Assembly: GCF_964019385.1 (NCBI RefSeq)
Contig: NC_088649.1
Location: forward strand, 6,443,560 to 6,507,559
DNA from: Sycon ciliatum
Lineage: Eukaryota; Porifera; Calcarea; Leucosolenida; Sycettidae
Direction: 5' to 3'
DNA: 64,000 nt
Shown here: positions 1-10,364 of the stretch, piece by piece
Numbering within the stretch: position 1 is the stretch's first letter
How the letters are laid out: each line of letters starts with the position of its first letter
Translations under genes and position numbers: made by a program
Notes under the pieces: generated by a model
Database searches by the model: none
What the model was told of the DNA's origin: nothing
The model's input: the letters and a program-made list of their open reading frames with translations, nothing else

Positions 1-541
1 CAGCAGCAGCACAAGAACCCACAGTCCCCTGCAGAACAGCGCTATACGGAGGCTGAACTCGAGAGCGGGACTCCACCGGCAGAGGCCTAGAAATGGCTGG
101 GGGTGGTGAAGAAGCAGGCTCCTGCACATGAATACGAGATTCAGACTCTGAGGCGTAAACGTCTTCCTTGAGAGATCCAAGTGAAGCAAGACGGAGAGCC
201 TCTACTTCACTCTCGAGGTGTATGACTCGTGAGTCCAGACTTGCTACAACAGACGCCTCCCGTCGCCTATCAGCTCTCATAGCCGCCAGCTCAGCTGAAA
301 CGCAACCCACAGCATGCACCAATTCATCAAATTTGTCCGTGACGACGCTATCAAGACCAGACTGCACAAGGGACGGCAAAACACCAATGCCAGCTTTCCG
401 AAGCTGCGCCTGCGGTACCAGCTCTGCACGAGTCAGGCCGTCCGGTGCCCGAACGTTATGGCCCTGGGCAACGGCACGGAGTTGCTCAAACGTAAGCACC
501 GCCAGGTCCAGCTTCGAGGTGGTGTCCATGGCAGTATCCAT
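1..541 (-). CDS. LINE ORF1-like protein with SAP-like domain and coiled coil, partial at window edge
   Basis: On the minus strand a frame runs open from an ATG at 541 (a second ATG at 529) to the window start, about 180 codons with no stop. Residues about 12-45 look like a SAP helix-extension-helix (leucine-rich helix, then a short loop ending GLTRAEL). Residues about 90-130 carry heptad-like leucines and charged residues typical of a coiled coil, and a proline/serine-rich stretch follows. This order occurs in ORF1 proteins of some invertebrate LINEs, which bind RNA or DNA. It points away from the plus-strand LINE that follows, so it belongs to another element or a host gene. Function is inferred; the 3' end lies outside the window. 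Confidence 0.5.
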   Translation of the reverse strand, partial: MDTAMDTTSKLDLAVLTFEQLRAVAQGHNVRAPDGLTRAELVPQAQLRKAGIGVLPSLVQSGLDSVVTDKFDELVHAVGCVSAELAAMRADRRREASVVASLDSRVIHLESEVEALRLASLGSLKEDVYASESESRIHVQEPASSPPPAISRPLPVESRSRVQPPYSAVLQGTVGSCAAA

Positions 542-883
542 GCCAACACACAGTTCACGCCCAGAGGCGATGCACTCTACCCAACACTTGACAGCTCTGA
601 TGCACGGAGGCCAGGACCAGCTCCAGCACAGCCCAGGAGAACGCAAGGCAAGGCGAGATACACAACCACGGAACAGAAAATGGCCAGCCTGAACAAAGCT
701 AAACAGCTGCCTCCAAACTACAATGGACCAGTCCACAATACCTCTATCAAAATTCAGCAGGCAAAGCCCAACACAGCACAGAATGTAAAGGGCTACAGCA
801 GGGACCAACAAACTCCCAAAACGCCAACTCAGACACCTGTAAAGCAGAGTGCCAAATCGTCTAGCAGCCAGCTCTTGCTCATT

Positions 884-955
884 CCGAATATTATGGCGGG
901 CAATTCCTCGAATTCTGCTCCATGTTTTATCCACATGCCAAACATGCCACATTTC
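884..955. mobile_element. Fragment of family-M TA-flanked MITE
   Basis: The segment beginning near TTATGGCGGGCAATTCC and continuing through the 'atccacatgccaaacatgc' motif matches the middle of the complete family-M copies at 15237-15412 and 38743-38951. Terminal repeats are missing. It sits just before the recognisable start of the LINE endonuclease. Confidence 0.6.
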
Positions 956-957
956 CC

Positions 958-3535
958 TACCACAACATCCACTGACAGTCATCTGTGCATATCGCCCTCC
1001 TACACAGACAGTCAATTTCTGGCAGAAGCTCACCGAAATGACAGATGACACACTTCAGTCTTCACCACCAATGTCTACTCTTATTGTGGTTGGTGATTTC
1101 AATGTCAATGTGCAAGACAGGCAACATCCACATTACCACCATCTGGAAACATATTGTCATGATCTAGGCCTCCGTAACATAGTCAATGCACCAACGAGAT
1201 TTCCCAGCCAATCCACTCTAGACTTAGTCCTAGTACCGAATACATTGCAATACATCTCACCTAATAGTCAAGCACACACCGACCTCTATCGCCATACTTG
1301 CTCAGTAGAACCGTGCGACGTGTCCGACCACCAACTTGTAACTGTACAACTATGCACCTCCTCACTACCAATCGTACGCTCCCAACATCACTTCTACACT
1401 CGCAAACCACCCATTCGTACGCTACCTATTTGTGAATTCCAGACAAGTGTAGCTCAACAACTGGACAATTTACAAACTCACAACGATGATCTCCAGAGCT
1501 TGCAGGACAAGATCACTTCTTCACTAGACCAATACTGCCCGTTGGTACAAGTACGTGCTACCAGGAAACAGATGCCGCAACCCTGGGTCGATGATGAACT
1601 CCGTCAACTGCTTTCCCGAAGAAAACGTGCCCACCGTGCCATGATCAAACACCCAGACTGTGCACGTCTTGTCCAGAACTTCAGAGGCCTTAGACGGCAA
1701 TGTAAATTGCTTACTAAGAAAAAGCGCTCTGCGTTTTTCAGCAACAACTGCATGACCATCGACGCAATCCACGTGCCCAGTGGTTCATTCTCAACATGCT
1801 TAACACTTTACTTGGAAGGAAGAAGATCTCGCAAAATCCTGCTACAAGTCTGCACGATATCACAACTACGTTTGCCAAAGTCATTACAGACCCTTCATTC
1901 AATTCACAAATCCCTCTGACAGTCATGGGCCACTGCCTCTACACTCTTTCTCCAAGTTCACCGCTGTGACAGCCGATGACATCCTGGCTCTCCTACGACA
2001 TCTTGACAACCGCAAGGCCACAGGTCCTGACTTGATCCCTCCCACCATCTACAAGACACTTGGAGAACAAATATCAGAACCACTTGCACGGCTCTTCTCG
2101 TCCTCTCTCTCCACTGGTGAGTTCCCCGAATGTTACAAATTTGCGCATGTACGTCCCATTTACAAGAGAGGTGACAAGTCCATTGCTACCAACTACAGGC
2201 CGATATCACTGTTGCCCCAGATGGCTAAGCTTCTGGAGACACTGGCACATGAACAACTCATGGATCACATCTACACTGCTCCGACTGAGACACCACTACT
2301 CCCTCCGGAGCAATTTGCGTACCGCAAGCACCACTCCTGTGAAGACCTACTGGCGTGTGTAGTGAACGACTGGCACACATCCCTTGATCAAGGACATTTT
2401 GTTGTTGCTGCATTCCTGGACATGTCCAAGGCATTTGACTCGGTAAACCATAGCATGCTCCTACAAGAATTGACAGACATTGGCGTGGGAGGTACAGCTT
2501 TGCAATGGTTCCTTACGTACCTACAGAACCGGGAACAGCGTGTCGTCACGAAGACAGCTCAGGGAGACACATACGCAGGAAACAGAGGTGTGCCGCAAGG
2601 CTCTGTCCTTGGGCCCTCTTTATTCAATATATCAGTTCGTAATCTTCCCTCTGCAACGAAGCACTGCAAGGCACGGCAATACGCAGACGATGTTTCCCTC
2701 TACAAAGCTGGCAAGGACCTAAACCAACTCACACTCGATCTCGCTGAGGATATTACCATTGTTCGTGATTTCCTGGCTGCACGAGGTCTCTGCCTCAATC
2801 CGGACAAGACTCAGTTCATAATCTTCAGGTCGAAGTCCACACCTTTGACCCCTGACGTCAGCCTTCAACTGAACAACACCTCAATTGCCCCTTTGCCTGA
2901 AGTGAAGTATCTTGGAATCGTTTTGGATGAACACCTTACTTGTGGTGCCCACATCGCCCACCTTGAGCGCAAGATTGGAAACAAGATCGCTGTGTTCAGG
3001 AAGATACGACACCAACTCACGGAGCACGCCAAGAAAACATTCTACATATCGTCCATCCAATCAGTTCTCGAGTATGGGTCGAATGCGTTTGCTCACTGCC
3101 TTCGTGAGGGTCAATATGAGCGCCTGGTTCGCTTGAGTAGACGCGCTTTGCGCACAGTGTTCAACCTCACTCGCTTCAACAGCATCAGTGCACTACAAAA
3201 ACGCAACCATTTACTCCCACTGGCCGCTCGGTATCAGCTCAGACTGTTTGTTCTTATTTTTCGTTCACTAAATGATCTAGCAAGCCCCCTACTCTCTAGT
3301 TGTTTTTCGTTGCGCAGTGCATCGTCACACACAAACTCCCGCACACGCTCTCAAGTTAGTTTCTAAAGCCCTTACTCTTCCCGCTACTTTAAATCGGTAT
3401 GGTCTTTTTTTCTCTTAGTTTTCTAGGCTCAGATCGTTGGAACTCTATACCTGCTGACATTCGCCTTTGCACATCTGTTTCTCGCTTCCGTTACCTTGTA
3501 TTGGCACATTTAGGGTACCCTGTAAGAAGGCCTTA
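958..3535 (+). mobile_element. 5'-truncated, frameshifted LINE retrotransposon (endonuclease + reverse transcriptase)
   Basis: Three frames have to be combined. About 958-1735 (frame 3) encodes the second half of an apurinic-type endonuclease, with the VVGDFNVN motif and a DL/SDHQLV end. About 1736-1925 (frame 2) is the linker. From about 1930 frame 1 encodes the reverse transcriptase. After 3366 the usual C-terminal tail (…WNSIPADIR…) continues in another frame to a stop near 3535. A short TAA-repeat tail follows at 3562-3580, typical of L2/CR1/Jockey-type LINEs. The 5' part of the endonuclease is absent. At least three frameshifts show it is dead. Confidence 0.88.
1966..3366 (+). pseudogene. 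LINE reverse transcriptase ORF
   Basis: This is the longest open part of the LINE above, 466 codons. Fingers motif NYRPISLLP is near residue 76, the palm A box LDMSKAFDSV at 151-160, the GVPQGSVLGP motif at 208-217 and the catalytic YADD at 239-242, so the polymerase core is complete. The product would copy LINE RNA at a nicked chromosomal target in the nucleus. The endonuclease is separated from it by frameshifts and no initiating ATG is evident, so I treat it as a relic. Confidence 0.88.
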
Positions 3536-3577
3536 GGCCTGTGGGGATTTCCCTATCAAAAATTTAATAATAATAAT

Positions 3578-4286
3578 AATTTTAATATGGCAATAAGTAG
3601 GACGAGCTGAAGCGACATGTGGACTACTTTATTAACAATGTAAGCGATGGAGACGATGCAAGAAACAACCTAAAGGGTAAGGAAAAAATACATGTAAGAA
3701 GAAAAAGGCAATGGAAAAAAGGAGATGATTCGAACAAGTTTTCGTACAACACTCTTCAGGAATCACCGTTGTACTAAAGAACAAAATGAGAACAAAGGAA
3801 ATAATATACTTAAAGTAGCAATCAAGGTAGGGTGACACGATACAATGACAGCACTGGAATATCGATCGTGTCACCTTCTTGTTTATTATTGTTATTATTA
3901 TCATTCGTTCTCACTTTTTTGTTTTTGTTGCTGATACACACTTGTCACGCTTAGTTCTTACTTGTATACCCTTGTTTTCTGCACACTTTTGTGAGAAATC
4001 GCACCTCGATATTCCAGTGCTGTCATTGTATCGTGTCACCCTACCTTGATTGCTATATTATTTCCTTTGTTCTCATTTTGTTCTTTAGTACAACGGTGAT
4101 TCCTGAAGAGTGTTGTACGAAAACTTGTTCGAATCATCTCCATTTTTTTCCATTGCCTTTTTCTTCTTACATGTATTTTTTCCTCACCCTTTAGGTTGTT
4201 TCTTGCATCGTCTCCATCGCTTACATTGTTAATAAAGTAGTCCACATGTCGCTTCAGCTCGTCCTACTTATTGCCATATTAAAATT
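3578..4286. mobile_element. Foldback element with about 280-bp inverted arms
   Basis: Positions 3578-3866 are an almost perfect reverse complement of 4007-4286, with a loop of about 140 nt. Both arms can be read as the same peptide in opposite directions, which is an effect of the symmetry and not a gene. Both flanks are AAT/TAA microsatellite, so the element was inserted in, or next to, the A/T-rich tail of the LINE. Confidence 0.85.
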
Positions 4287-4346
4287 ATTGTCTCCTCGTC
4301 GAATTTTTAAATAATAATAATAATAATGCACAGAGGCAATAATAAT

Positions 4347-4416
4347 AATGCATGAAACATACCAGAAAAAGTACCGAATTCTGCCAATTTTTCTGCCGGC
4401 AGAATCCGCCGGACCC
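4347..4416. mobile_element. Truncated family-M MITE, right end only
   Basis: It carries the right terminal repeat (…GGCAGAATCCGCCGGACCC followed by TA) and lacks the left half. The flank from 4417 to about 4645 is nearly identical to 15413-15650, so this end and its flank were duplicated together with the DLH array. I see no gene in 4417-4646. Confidence 0.7.
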
Positions 4417-4644
4417 TAACAGCCATACAGAGCAGAGAAATAGCCGGGAGAAAAGCAGATTTCACACATTTTCAGAAAAATGCCCAACGTTAAAAAAGCC
4501 CTCCCCAAATCACCTCATACTATCAGGAGTACATGTACCGGGTCACGTTTATGCACAACAGTAGAACGACTGACAAAACTCGAGAGGAGAATGACTTTTT
4601 AAATTAGTTCATAAGTAATCATTATTATCACGCACCGAACTAAT

Positions 4645-4752
<108 letters not shown>

Positions 4753-4777
4753 GGTGTGAATAACGCCCTTGGATATA

Positions 4778-5112
4778 GGGCTTGAAAGTGATGACGTCAA
4801 AAACGGCCAGGGAGGTAGCAAGTTGACATCAGATTTCTATTTTGGATCCACTAAGGTGTGACTTTGCTATTGCCTCAGTATGTGGGTGCATAGCAACCCA
4901 CTCATGTCGTATGCAGGGGTGACTTTTACTTCGCCACCAGTTGTAACCCCGCCCCCAGTAGTCAAATCAGTCAGTTTCACTGGCTACATCACCTTGCTGT
5001 GAGTAAGACGGCTTGAAATGTGCTTGGATCCATACAAGAACTGGATCCAAGTGGATCCAGTTTTTGAATTTTTGAAATTGTTGCTATGCTGTGACGTAGC
5101 GCTTTCAAGCCC
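4778..5112. mobile_element. TA-flanked MITE, 335 bp, with paralogous empty site
   Basis: The ends are inverted repeats (GGGCTTGAAAGTG… and …CGCTTTCAAGCCC) with TA on both sides. The paralogous segment near 15775-15790 runs straight through the site without the insert, which defines the boundaries. No coding capacity; probably a non-autonomous Tc1/mariner-like element. Confidence 0.8.
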
Positions 5113-5212
5113 TATTACGTGAGGTTTGGACTTTTCAGTACATGTACAAGCATGAGTACAAATGTACTCTTGGTGCAAGGTATGGTGACGACTGTCTCCA
5201 TGCTTTTAAAAA

Positions 5213-5294
5213 TCAATACTCTCTGGCCGATCATTTGATATCTTTGCGTACGGCCTTGTTGTCGAGTCTCCTACCTCTTATCTCTTCAAGCCAT
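5213..5294 (-). pseudogene. 5' stub of an E-type DLH gene (stub R1)
   Basis: This is the most eroded of four stubs. It retains pieces of the N-terminal coding region of a DLH gene on the minus strand but has lost about 20 bp that encode the VKDLDAY region in the other stubs. Its flanking sequence (about 5295-5395) matches the flanks of the other stubs. It lies downstream of gene A. Confidence 0.55.
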
Positions 5295-5400
5295 GATAAT
5301 GGTACTGGTACTTCAACTAATTTTCAGAACTAGCATGAACTCAGAAGGCAGGTAACGAAACTAGACACTTCGAGTGAGAACATTTCGTTCTGAACAATCA

Positions 5401-5406
5401 TTTATT
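5401..5406 (-). terminator. Poly(A) signal AATAAA of DLH gene A
   Basis: A minus-strand AATAAA lies about 330 nt after the stop codon of gene A, and the context is preserved after genes B (8592-8597), C (11793-11798) and D (16102-16107). Confidence 0.5.
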
Positions 5407-5736
5407 CATTAATTTACTGCATCTTAAGACTCAGTGGAAACATCAGCCAATGTAAAGAGAGTGGGAGGTAGCCAACCACGGCGATTAAGATTAGTGGGTA
5501 GAAGGGAAAACGAAAAAGTAGGGAAAGTACTTTGAGGTGAAATGAGACACGGCAGAGCTGGACTTAAAGAGTTGACGCCAGGAATGCGATAGAAGAGGCC
5601 AGATACAATGAGGAGATATAAGCTGGACGAAGAGTAGTAATATGACATAATGATACTTTGAAGTACAAAGAGTAACAGGAATGCGAGAACCTCGAAATAA
5701 CGACAGTAATAAATAGAGACTTTCTTCAGTGGAGTT

Positions 5737-6579
5737 TTAGACTTGGACTAGCTGGGGTGTGTGAATAGTTGCGACCGATGGAGCAACATATTCATGACTA
5801 GGCTTCTCCACCAGGTACTTGTTGAAGTGGTCAACGGACAGACGGAACGCTAAAGTGGCGTCACGAATCACCTTCTCGTCACTAATATCCACCGTCGCCT
5901 TCATCATGAAGCCGTGCACCATGTCGGGGAAGGCGTGGATGTGGCTGCCGTCGCGCACACGCTCAATGTCTGAGCCTTTCAGCTTTGTGATCACCTGACC
6001 ACCTTCCTGCGCCATTTTAGGATCGTTCCCTGTTGGCATGAGCAGCTGCGGGCACTTGACATCGCTCAAAATCTTGTCGACGCTACCGCCATAGACTGTC
6101 TCCTCCATTTGCAAGCTCGGATGGTAGGACACGCCACAGGACAGGGCACCGACTAAGGATGACACTCTCTGAACCAGCCAGCCGCCCCAGCAGACGCCAG
6201 CCATGCCGATGGACTTGACACTGTGCTGTAGGCGAAGATATGGGATGATCTTGGAGTGGACGTCGTCAATGAGTTGGGTGTCTGGAATGGCTTGAAGCCA
6301 AGTGACCATGCCGTCATCGACCGGTTTGCCCGCCGGCCATGCTGTGCCTCGGAAGAAGTCAGGCATGAGCACCAGGAACCCTTCATTAGCCAGTTGGTCA
6401 CAGAAAGCTCTTGCTCTGCTGTTCGCTACACCAAAGCCAAAAATATCATAGGCTAGAATCAGTGCTCTGCTACCATAGCCGACCAAGTACGCGTCCAAGT
6501 CCTTGACTTTGATCTCTTTGCCTTGCGGTTTGTAGTTGGTTTGCAGAGATGGGAGACTTTCTTTTGTAGAACCGGCCAT
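5737..6579 (-). CDS. Dienelactone hydrolase-family protein, array copy A
   Basis: A single-exon alpha/beta hydrolase of 280 aa from the ATG at 6579. Counting from that Met, the nucleophile is Cys130 in GVCWGG, followed by Asp186 in TGNDP and His222 in MVHGF: the Cys-Asp-His triad of carboxymethylenebutenolidases (human CMBL is a family member). Such enzymes hydrolyse lactones and esters in the cytosol; the substrate here is unknown. No signal peptide or membrane segment is visible. An in-frame ATG at 6678 would add 33 Gln/His/Ser-rich residues, but it lies only 23 nt from the TATA box, too close for a normal transcript, and copies C and D have no ATG there. Copy B differs at only a few residues. 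Confidence 0.92.
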   Translation of the reverse strand: MAGSTKESLPSLQTNYKPQGKEIKVKDLDAYLVGYGSRALILAYDIFGFGVANSRARAFCDQLANEGFLVLMPDFFRGTAWPAGKPVDDGMVTWLQAIPDTQLIDDVHSKIIPYLRLQHSVKSIGMAGVCWGGWLVQRVSSLVGALSCGVSYHPSLQMEETVYGGSVDKILSDVKCPQLLMPTGNDPKMAQEGGQVITKLKGSDIERVRDGSHIHAFPDMVHGFMMKATVDISDEKVIRDATLAFRLSVDHFNKYLVEKPSHEYVAPSVATIHTPQLVQV

Positions 6580-6693
6580 GATGATGCTGATGATGCTTCT
6601 TGCTGAAGATGCTGCTGGTGTAGCTTGCAGATGCTGCTTATGACGATCAAGCTGCTGCTGATGACGATGCTGGGTCATCCACTTTTGCTTTGG

Positions 6694-6701
6694 TTTTTAT
6701 A
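6694..6701 (-). promoter_or_regulatory. TATA box of DLH gene A
   Basis: TATAAAAA on the minus strand. Transcription would start near 6670, leaving about 90 nt of leader before the ATG at 6579. The same arrangement is seen upstream of B, C, D and F. Confidence 0.7.
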
Positions 6702-6930
6702 GTCAATATTTCCAGTCATGTACGAACCAATCCCGTACCGTACACTTGGCACCGTCCGCGTAGTACGCATATGGCTCATCCCGTACAGAATACACGGTAC
6801 CGTATACTGCTGTTTGTTTTGTGATTTTCGCATTTGAACATCCCAGTACTCGTACCCCTTTTCGAAGCAGCAGGATTGCAGGTCACATGACCAATGTACA
6901 GTTCTGATTTCTAAATGTCCAACCATACAC

Positions 6931-6931
6931 A

Positions 6932-7020
<89 letters not shown>

Positions 7021-7026
7021 TCTCTC
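6931..7026. repeat. (TC)n microsatellite
   Basis: About 95 bp of CT/TC units upstream of gene A; repeated at the same place upstream of gene B. Confidence 0.97.
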
Positions 7027-7170
7027 AAGAAATTGTAAGGCACCCACCCGCTGTGGCAATGGTAGTCACAGATTGTCGCGATCAACAAATTGAACAGTTC
7101 AATAACCAAATGCTGAGATAAAAAAGGCAGGGACAGGGAAAATTTAATTATATGCACCAACGTTTCTTTA

Positions 7171-7812
7171 TAGGAAGAAAAGGGCCAACGAACTACAGGT
7201 TACGCAAGAATGTCCACTAACTCCACCAGTTACTTGACAATCAGCTCATGCGATAACATTGGTCCGGACAACACTGACCGACGGTACTGACGTTCTGCAA
7301 ACTGCCACTCAGAGCTATAATTATAAAGAAGCCTTGCTTGGTAGCATTTTTCTCGACTTTGACAGCATGTTACAAGGCGAGGTTATGGTTGTAGTCAGGA
7401 CTACTGTGCGTCCTCGCCCTGTAACATGCTGTCAAAATCGAAAAACGCTCAGAGCTAGCACGTCTTGGGTGCGCACTCCAACAGCCTTCCAACTTGGAAG
7501 GCTCAAAATTATAGAAAATACACAAGCAGGGGAAAGCGCGCGCAACCAACACAAGCATGAGCTGAAAGTCTCAGCCGTGAAGGACGGAGGAGGAGGTTAT
7601 TTCTATAACTTCGAATCTTTCAAGTTGAAAGGTTGTTGGAGTGCGCATCCAAGATGTGCTAGAGGCTCTGAGCTGAGTGGCAATTAATTGCAGAACGTCA
7701 GCACTGTCGGTCAGTATGGTGCAATGTTATCGCATGAGCTGATTATCAAGTAACTGGTGGTGCTAGTGTACATTCTAGTGTAACTTGTAGTTCCTTGGTC
7801 CTTTTTCTTTTT
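7171..7812. mobile_element. Family-X long-TIR element, copy X1
   Basis: The ends are inverted repeats of about 145 bp that begin near 'aaaagggccaacgaactac' and end with '…gtagttccttggtcctttt'. The interior is non-coding. A nested hairpin at 7347-7445 has stems of about 26 bp. Related copies or pieces lie at 10365, 14438, 18536, 19946, 29008, about 29770 and 47176. It was carried along in the array duplication (copy X2). Confidence 0.75.
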
Positions 7813-8186
7813 CAATTATTCATTGGTTCTCCATCGGAGTCTTAGCGAAGTTCCTTTTAATGTCTATCTAACATAACCTGGCTTTTTGCCAACCTCTATA
7901 CTACACTATACTATACTATACTATATGTTTCGATACAACCATACACAGCAGAGAAACAGCCTGAAGAAAAGCAGATTTCACCTTTTATTGCCAAAATTGC
8001 CAAACTTTAAAAAGCTTCCCAAATCGCCCCATACTATCAAGAGTACATAGCTACGTTTATACGCCACAGTAGAACGAATGACCGAGTTCGGGAGGAGAAT
8101 AGCTCTTTAAACGCGCTTTGATATCACGTGATGTGGGGAATTTCCATTACAAGGTATAGTGATGATTGTCTCCATGCTTTTCGTAA
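7813..8186. other. Array spacer without gene
   Basis: Holds a short CTATA-type repeat near 7900-7925 and sequence similar to 4430-4600 (a 'gagaaacagcctgaagaaaa' motif). I see no coding sequence. Confidence 0.6.
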
Positions 8187-8300
8187 TCAGTACTCTGTTA
8201 CCCTGGCCGATCAAATACGCGTCCAAGTCCTTGACTTCGATATCTTTGCGTACGGGCTCGTTGTCGTTGAGTCTCCCATCTCTCATCTTTTCAAGCCATG
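8187..8300 (-). pseudogene. 5' stub of an E-type DLH gene (stub R2)
   Basis: Minus-strand translation retains EPVRKDIEVKDLDAYLIGQ, the N-terminal strand region of a DLH. The EPV residues match gene E (23105-23866) and not the neighbours, which have KPQ or KPL. The aligned ATG is followed almost at once by a stop, and similarity ends after about 35 codons. The flanking sequence past 8500 also resembles the region upstream of gene E. It is a relic of a second gene type that was amplified with the array. Confidence 0.75.
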
Positions 8301-8334
8301 ATGATAGTACTGGTAGTTCTGGTACAGTAAACCT

Positions 8335-8499
8335 TGTGTAAGCGACCTCTGGGTTTGGCGACCACCTACTCTTAACGACTGTTTTCTATGGACCGACAGT
8401 TCTACACAGATACTGCGGGACCTGGTTCTAAAGACCACCTGGCTTTAACGACCACTCTTGCTTGCACCGTGGGGTGGTCGCTTAAACCAGGTTTTACTG
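8335..8499. mobile_element. TA-flanked pogo-like MITE, 165 bp
   Basis: Ends CAGTAAACCTTGTGTAAGCG… and …GCTTAAACCAGGTTTTACTG form inverted repeats with TA on both sides. Copies: 11525-11700 (by array duplication) and 41047-41231; fragment at 18960-19047. Confidence 0.8.
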
Positions 8500-8916
8500 T
8501 AGTTCATTTAATTTTTACAACTAGCATGAACTCAGAAGGCAGGCAACGAAACTAGACAGGTCGAGAGAGAACATTTCGTTCTGAATAGTCATTTATTCAT
8601 TAATTACTGCATCTTAAGACTCAGTGGAAACATCAGCCAACGTGAAGAGAGTGGGAGGTAGCCAACCACGGCGAATAAGATAAGTAGTCGTTAGAATGGA
8701 AACGAAAAATTAAAGTACTTTGAGGTAAAATGAGACACGGCAGAGCTGTACTTAAAAAGAGTTGAGGCTAGGCATGTGATAGAAGAGGCCAGATACAATG
8801 AGGAGATAGAAGCTGGACGAAGGGTAGTAATATGGCATAATGATACAAAGAGTACCAGGAATGCTAGAACCTCGAAATAACGACAGTAACAAATAGAGAC
8901 CTTCTTCAGTTGAGTT

Positions 8917-9759
8917 TTAGACTTGGACTAGCTGGGGTGTGTGAATAGTTGCGACCGAGGGAGCAACATGTTCATAACTAGGCTCCTCCACCAGGTACTT
9001 GTTGAAGTGGTCAACGGACAGACGGAACGCTAAAGTGGCGTCACGAATTACCTTCTCGTCACTAATATCCACCGTCGCCTTCATCATGAAGCCGTGCACC
9101 ATGTCGGCGAAGGCGTGGATGTGGCTGCCGTCGCGCACACGCTCAATGTCTGAGCCTTTCAGCTTTGTGATCACCTGACCACCTTCCTGCGCCATTTTCG
9201 GATCGTTCCCGGTGGGCATGAGCAGCTGCGGGCACTTGACATCGCTCAAAATCTTGTCCACGCTACCGCCATAGACTGTCTCCTCCATTTGCAAGCTCGG
9301 ATGGTAGGACACGCCACAGGACAGGGCACCGACTAAGGACGACACTCTCTGAACCAGCCAGCCGCCCCAGCAGACGCCAGCCATGCCGATGGACTTGACA
9401 CTGTGCTGTAGGCGAAGATATGGGATGATCTTGGAGTGGACGTCGTCAATGAGTTGGGTGTCTGGAATGGCTTGAAGCCAAGTCACCATGCCGTCATCGA
9501 CCGGTTTGCCCGCCGGCCATGCTGTGCCTCGGAAGAAGTCAGGCATGAGCACCAGGAACCCTTCATTAGCCAGTTGGTCACAGAAAGCTCTTGCTCTGCT
9601 GTTCGCTACACCAAAGCCAAAAATATCATAGGCTAGAATCAGTGCTCTGCTACCATAGCCGACCAAGTACGCGTCCAAGTCCTTGACTTTGATCTCTTTG
9701 CCTTGCGGTTTGTAGTTGGTTTGCAGAGATGGGAGACTTTCTTTTGTAGAACCGGCCAT
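8917..9759 (-). CDS. Dienelactone hydrolase-family protein, array copy B
   Basis: 280 aa, one exon, nearly identical to A. Visible differences are Pro to Ala before the catalytic-His motif (HAFADMVHGF) and a few residues near the C-terminus (VEEPSYEH). The triad Cys130, Asp186 and His222 is intact. The alternative upstream ATG at 9858 is rejected for the same TATA-distance reason as in A. The 3.18 kb spacing to A, with the same microsatellite, X element, stub and MITE in between, shows a recent unit duplication. With coding sequence and promoter conserved it is probably functional. Confidence 0.92.
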   Translation of the reverse strand: MAGSTKESLPSLQTNYKPQGKEIKVKDLDAYLVGYGSRALILAYDIFGFGVANSRARAFCDQLANEGFLVLMPDFFRGTAWPAGKPVDDGMVTWLQAIPDTQLIDDVHSKIIPYLRLQHSVKSIGMAGVCWGGWLVQRVSSLVGALSCGVSYHPSLQMEETVYGGSVDKILSDVKCPQLLMPTGNDPKMAQEGGQVITKLKGSDIERVRDGSHIHAFADMVHGFMMKATVDISDEKVIRDATLAFRLSVDHFNKYLVEEPSYEHVAPSVATIHTPQLVQV

Positions 9760-9873
9760 GATGATGCTGATGATGCTTCTTGCTGAAGATGCTGCTGGTG
9801 TAGCTTGCAGATGCTGCTTATGACGATCAAGCTGCTGCTGATGCCGATGCTGGGTCATCCACTTTTGCTTTGG

Positions 9874-9881
9874 TTTTTATA
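9874..9881 (-). promoter_or_regulatory. TATA box of DLH gene B
   Basis: TATAAAAA, identical in context to gene A, 115 nt from the inferred start codon. Confidence 0.7.
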
Positions 9882-10110
9882 GTCAATATTTCCAGTCATG
9901 TACGAACCAATCCCGTACCGTACACTTGGCACCGTCCGCGTAGTACGCATATGTCTCATCCCGTACAGAATACACGGTACCGTATACTGCTGTTTGTTTT
10001 GTGATTTTCGCATTTGAACATCCCAGTTCTCGTACCCCTTTTCGAAGCAGCAGGATTGCAGGTCACATGACCAATGTACAGTTCTGATTTCTAAATGTCC
10101 AACCACACAC

Positions 10111-10226
<116 letters not shown>

Positions 10227-10364
10227 AAGAAATTGTAAGGCACCCACCCGCTGTGGCAATGGTAGTCACAGATTGTCGCGATCAACAAATTGAACAGTTC
10301 AATAACCAAATGCTGAGATAAAAAAGGCAGGGACAGGGAAATTTTATGCACCAACGTTTCTTTA

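Noticed and set aside
3632-4245. Opposing open frames encoding the same peptide
   Set aside because: The identity comes from the inverted arms of the foldback element, not from duplicated genes.
6579-6678. N-terminal extension of DLH A as a transit peptide
   Set aside because: The upstream ATG is too close to the TATA box and is not conserved in C or D; the sequence is low-complexity CAG/CAT repeat.
6675-7160. Arg-Glu repeat proteins near the TC tracts (also at 9855-10354)
   Set aside because: Read-through of (TC)n microsatellites.
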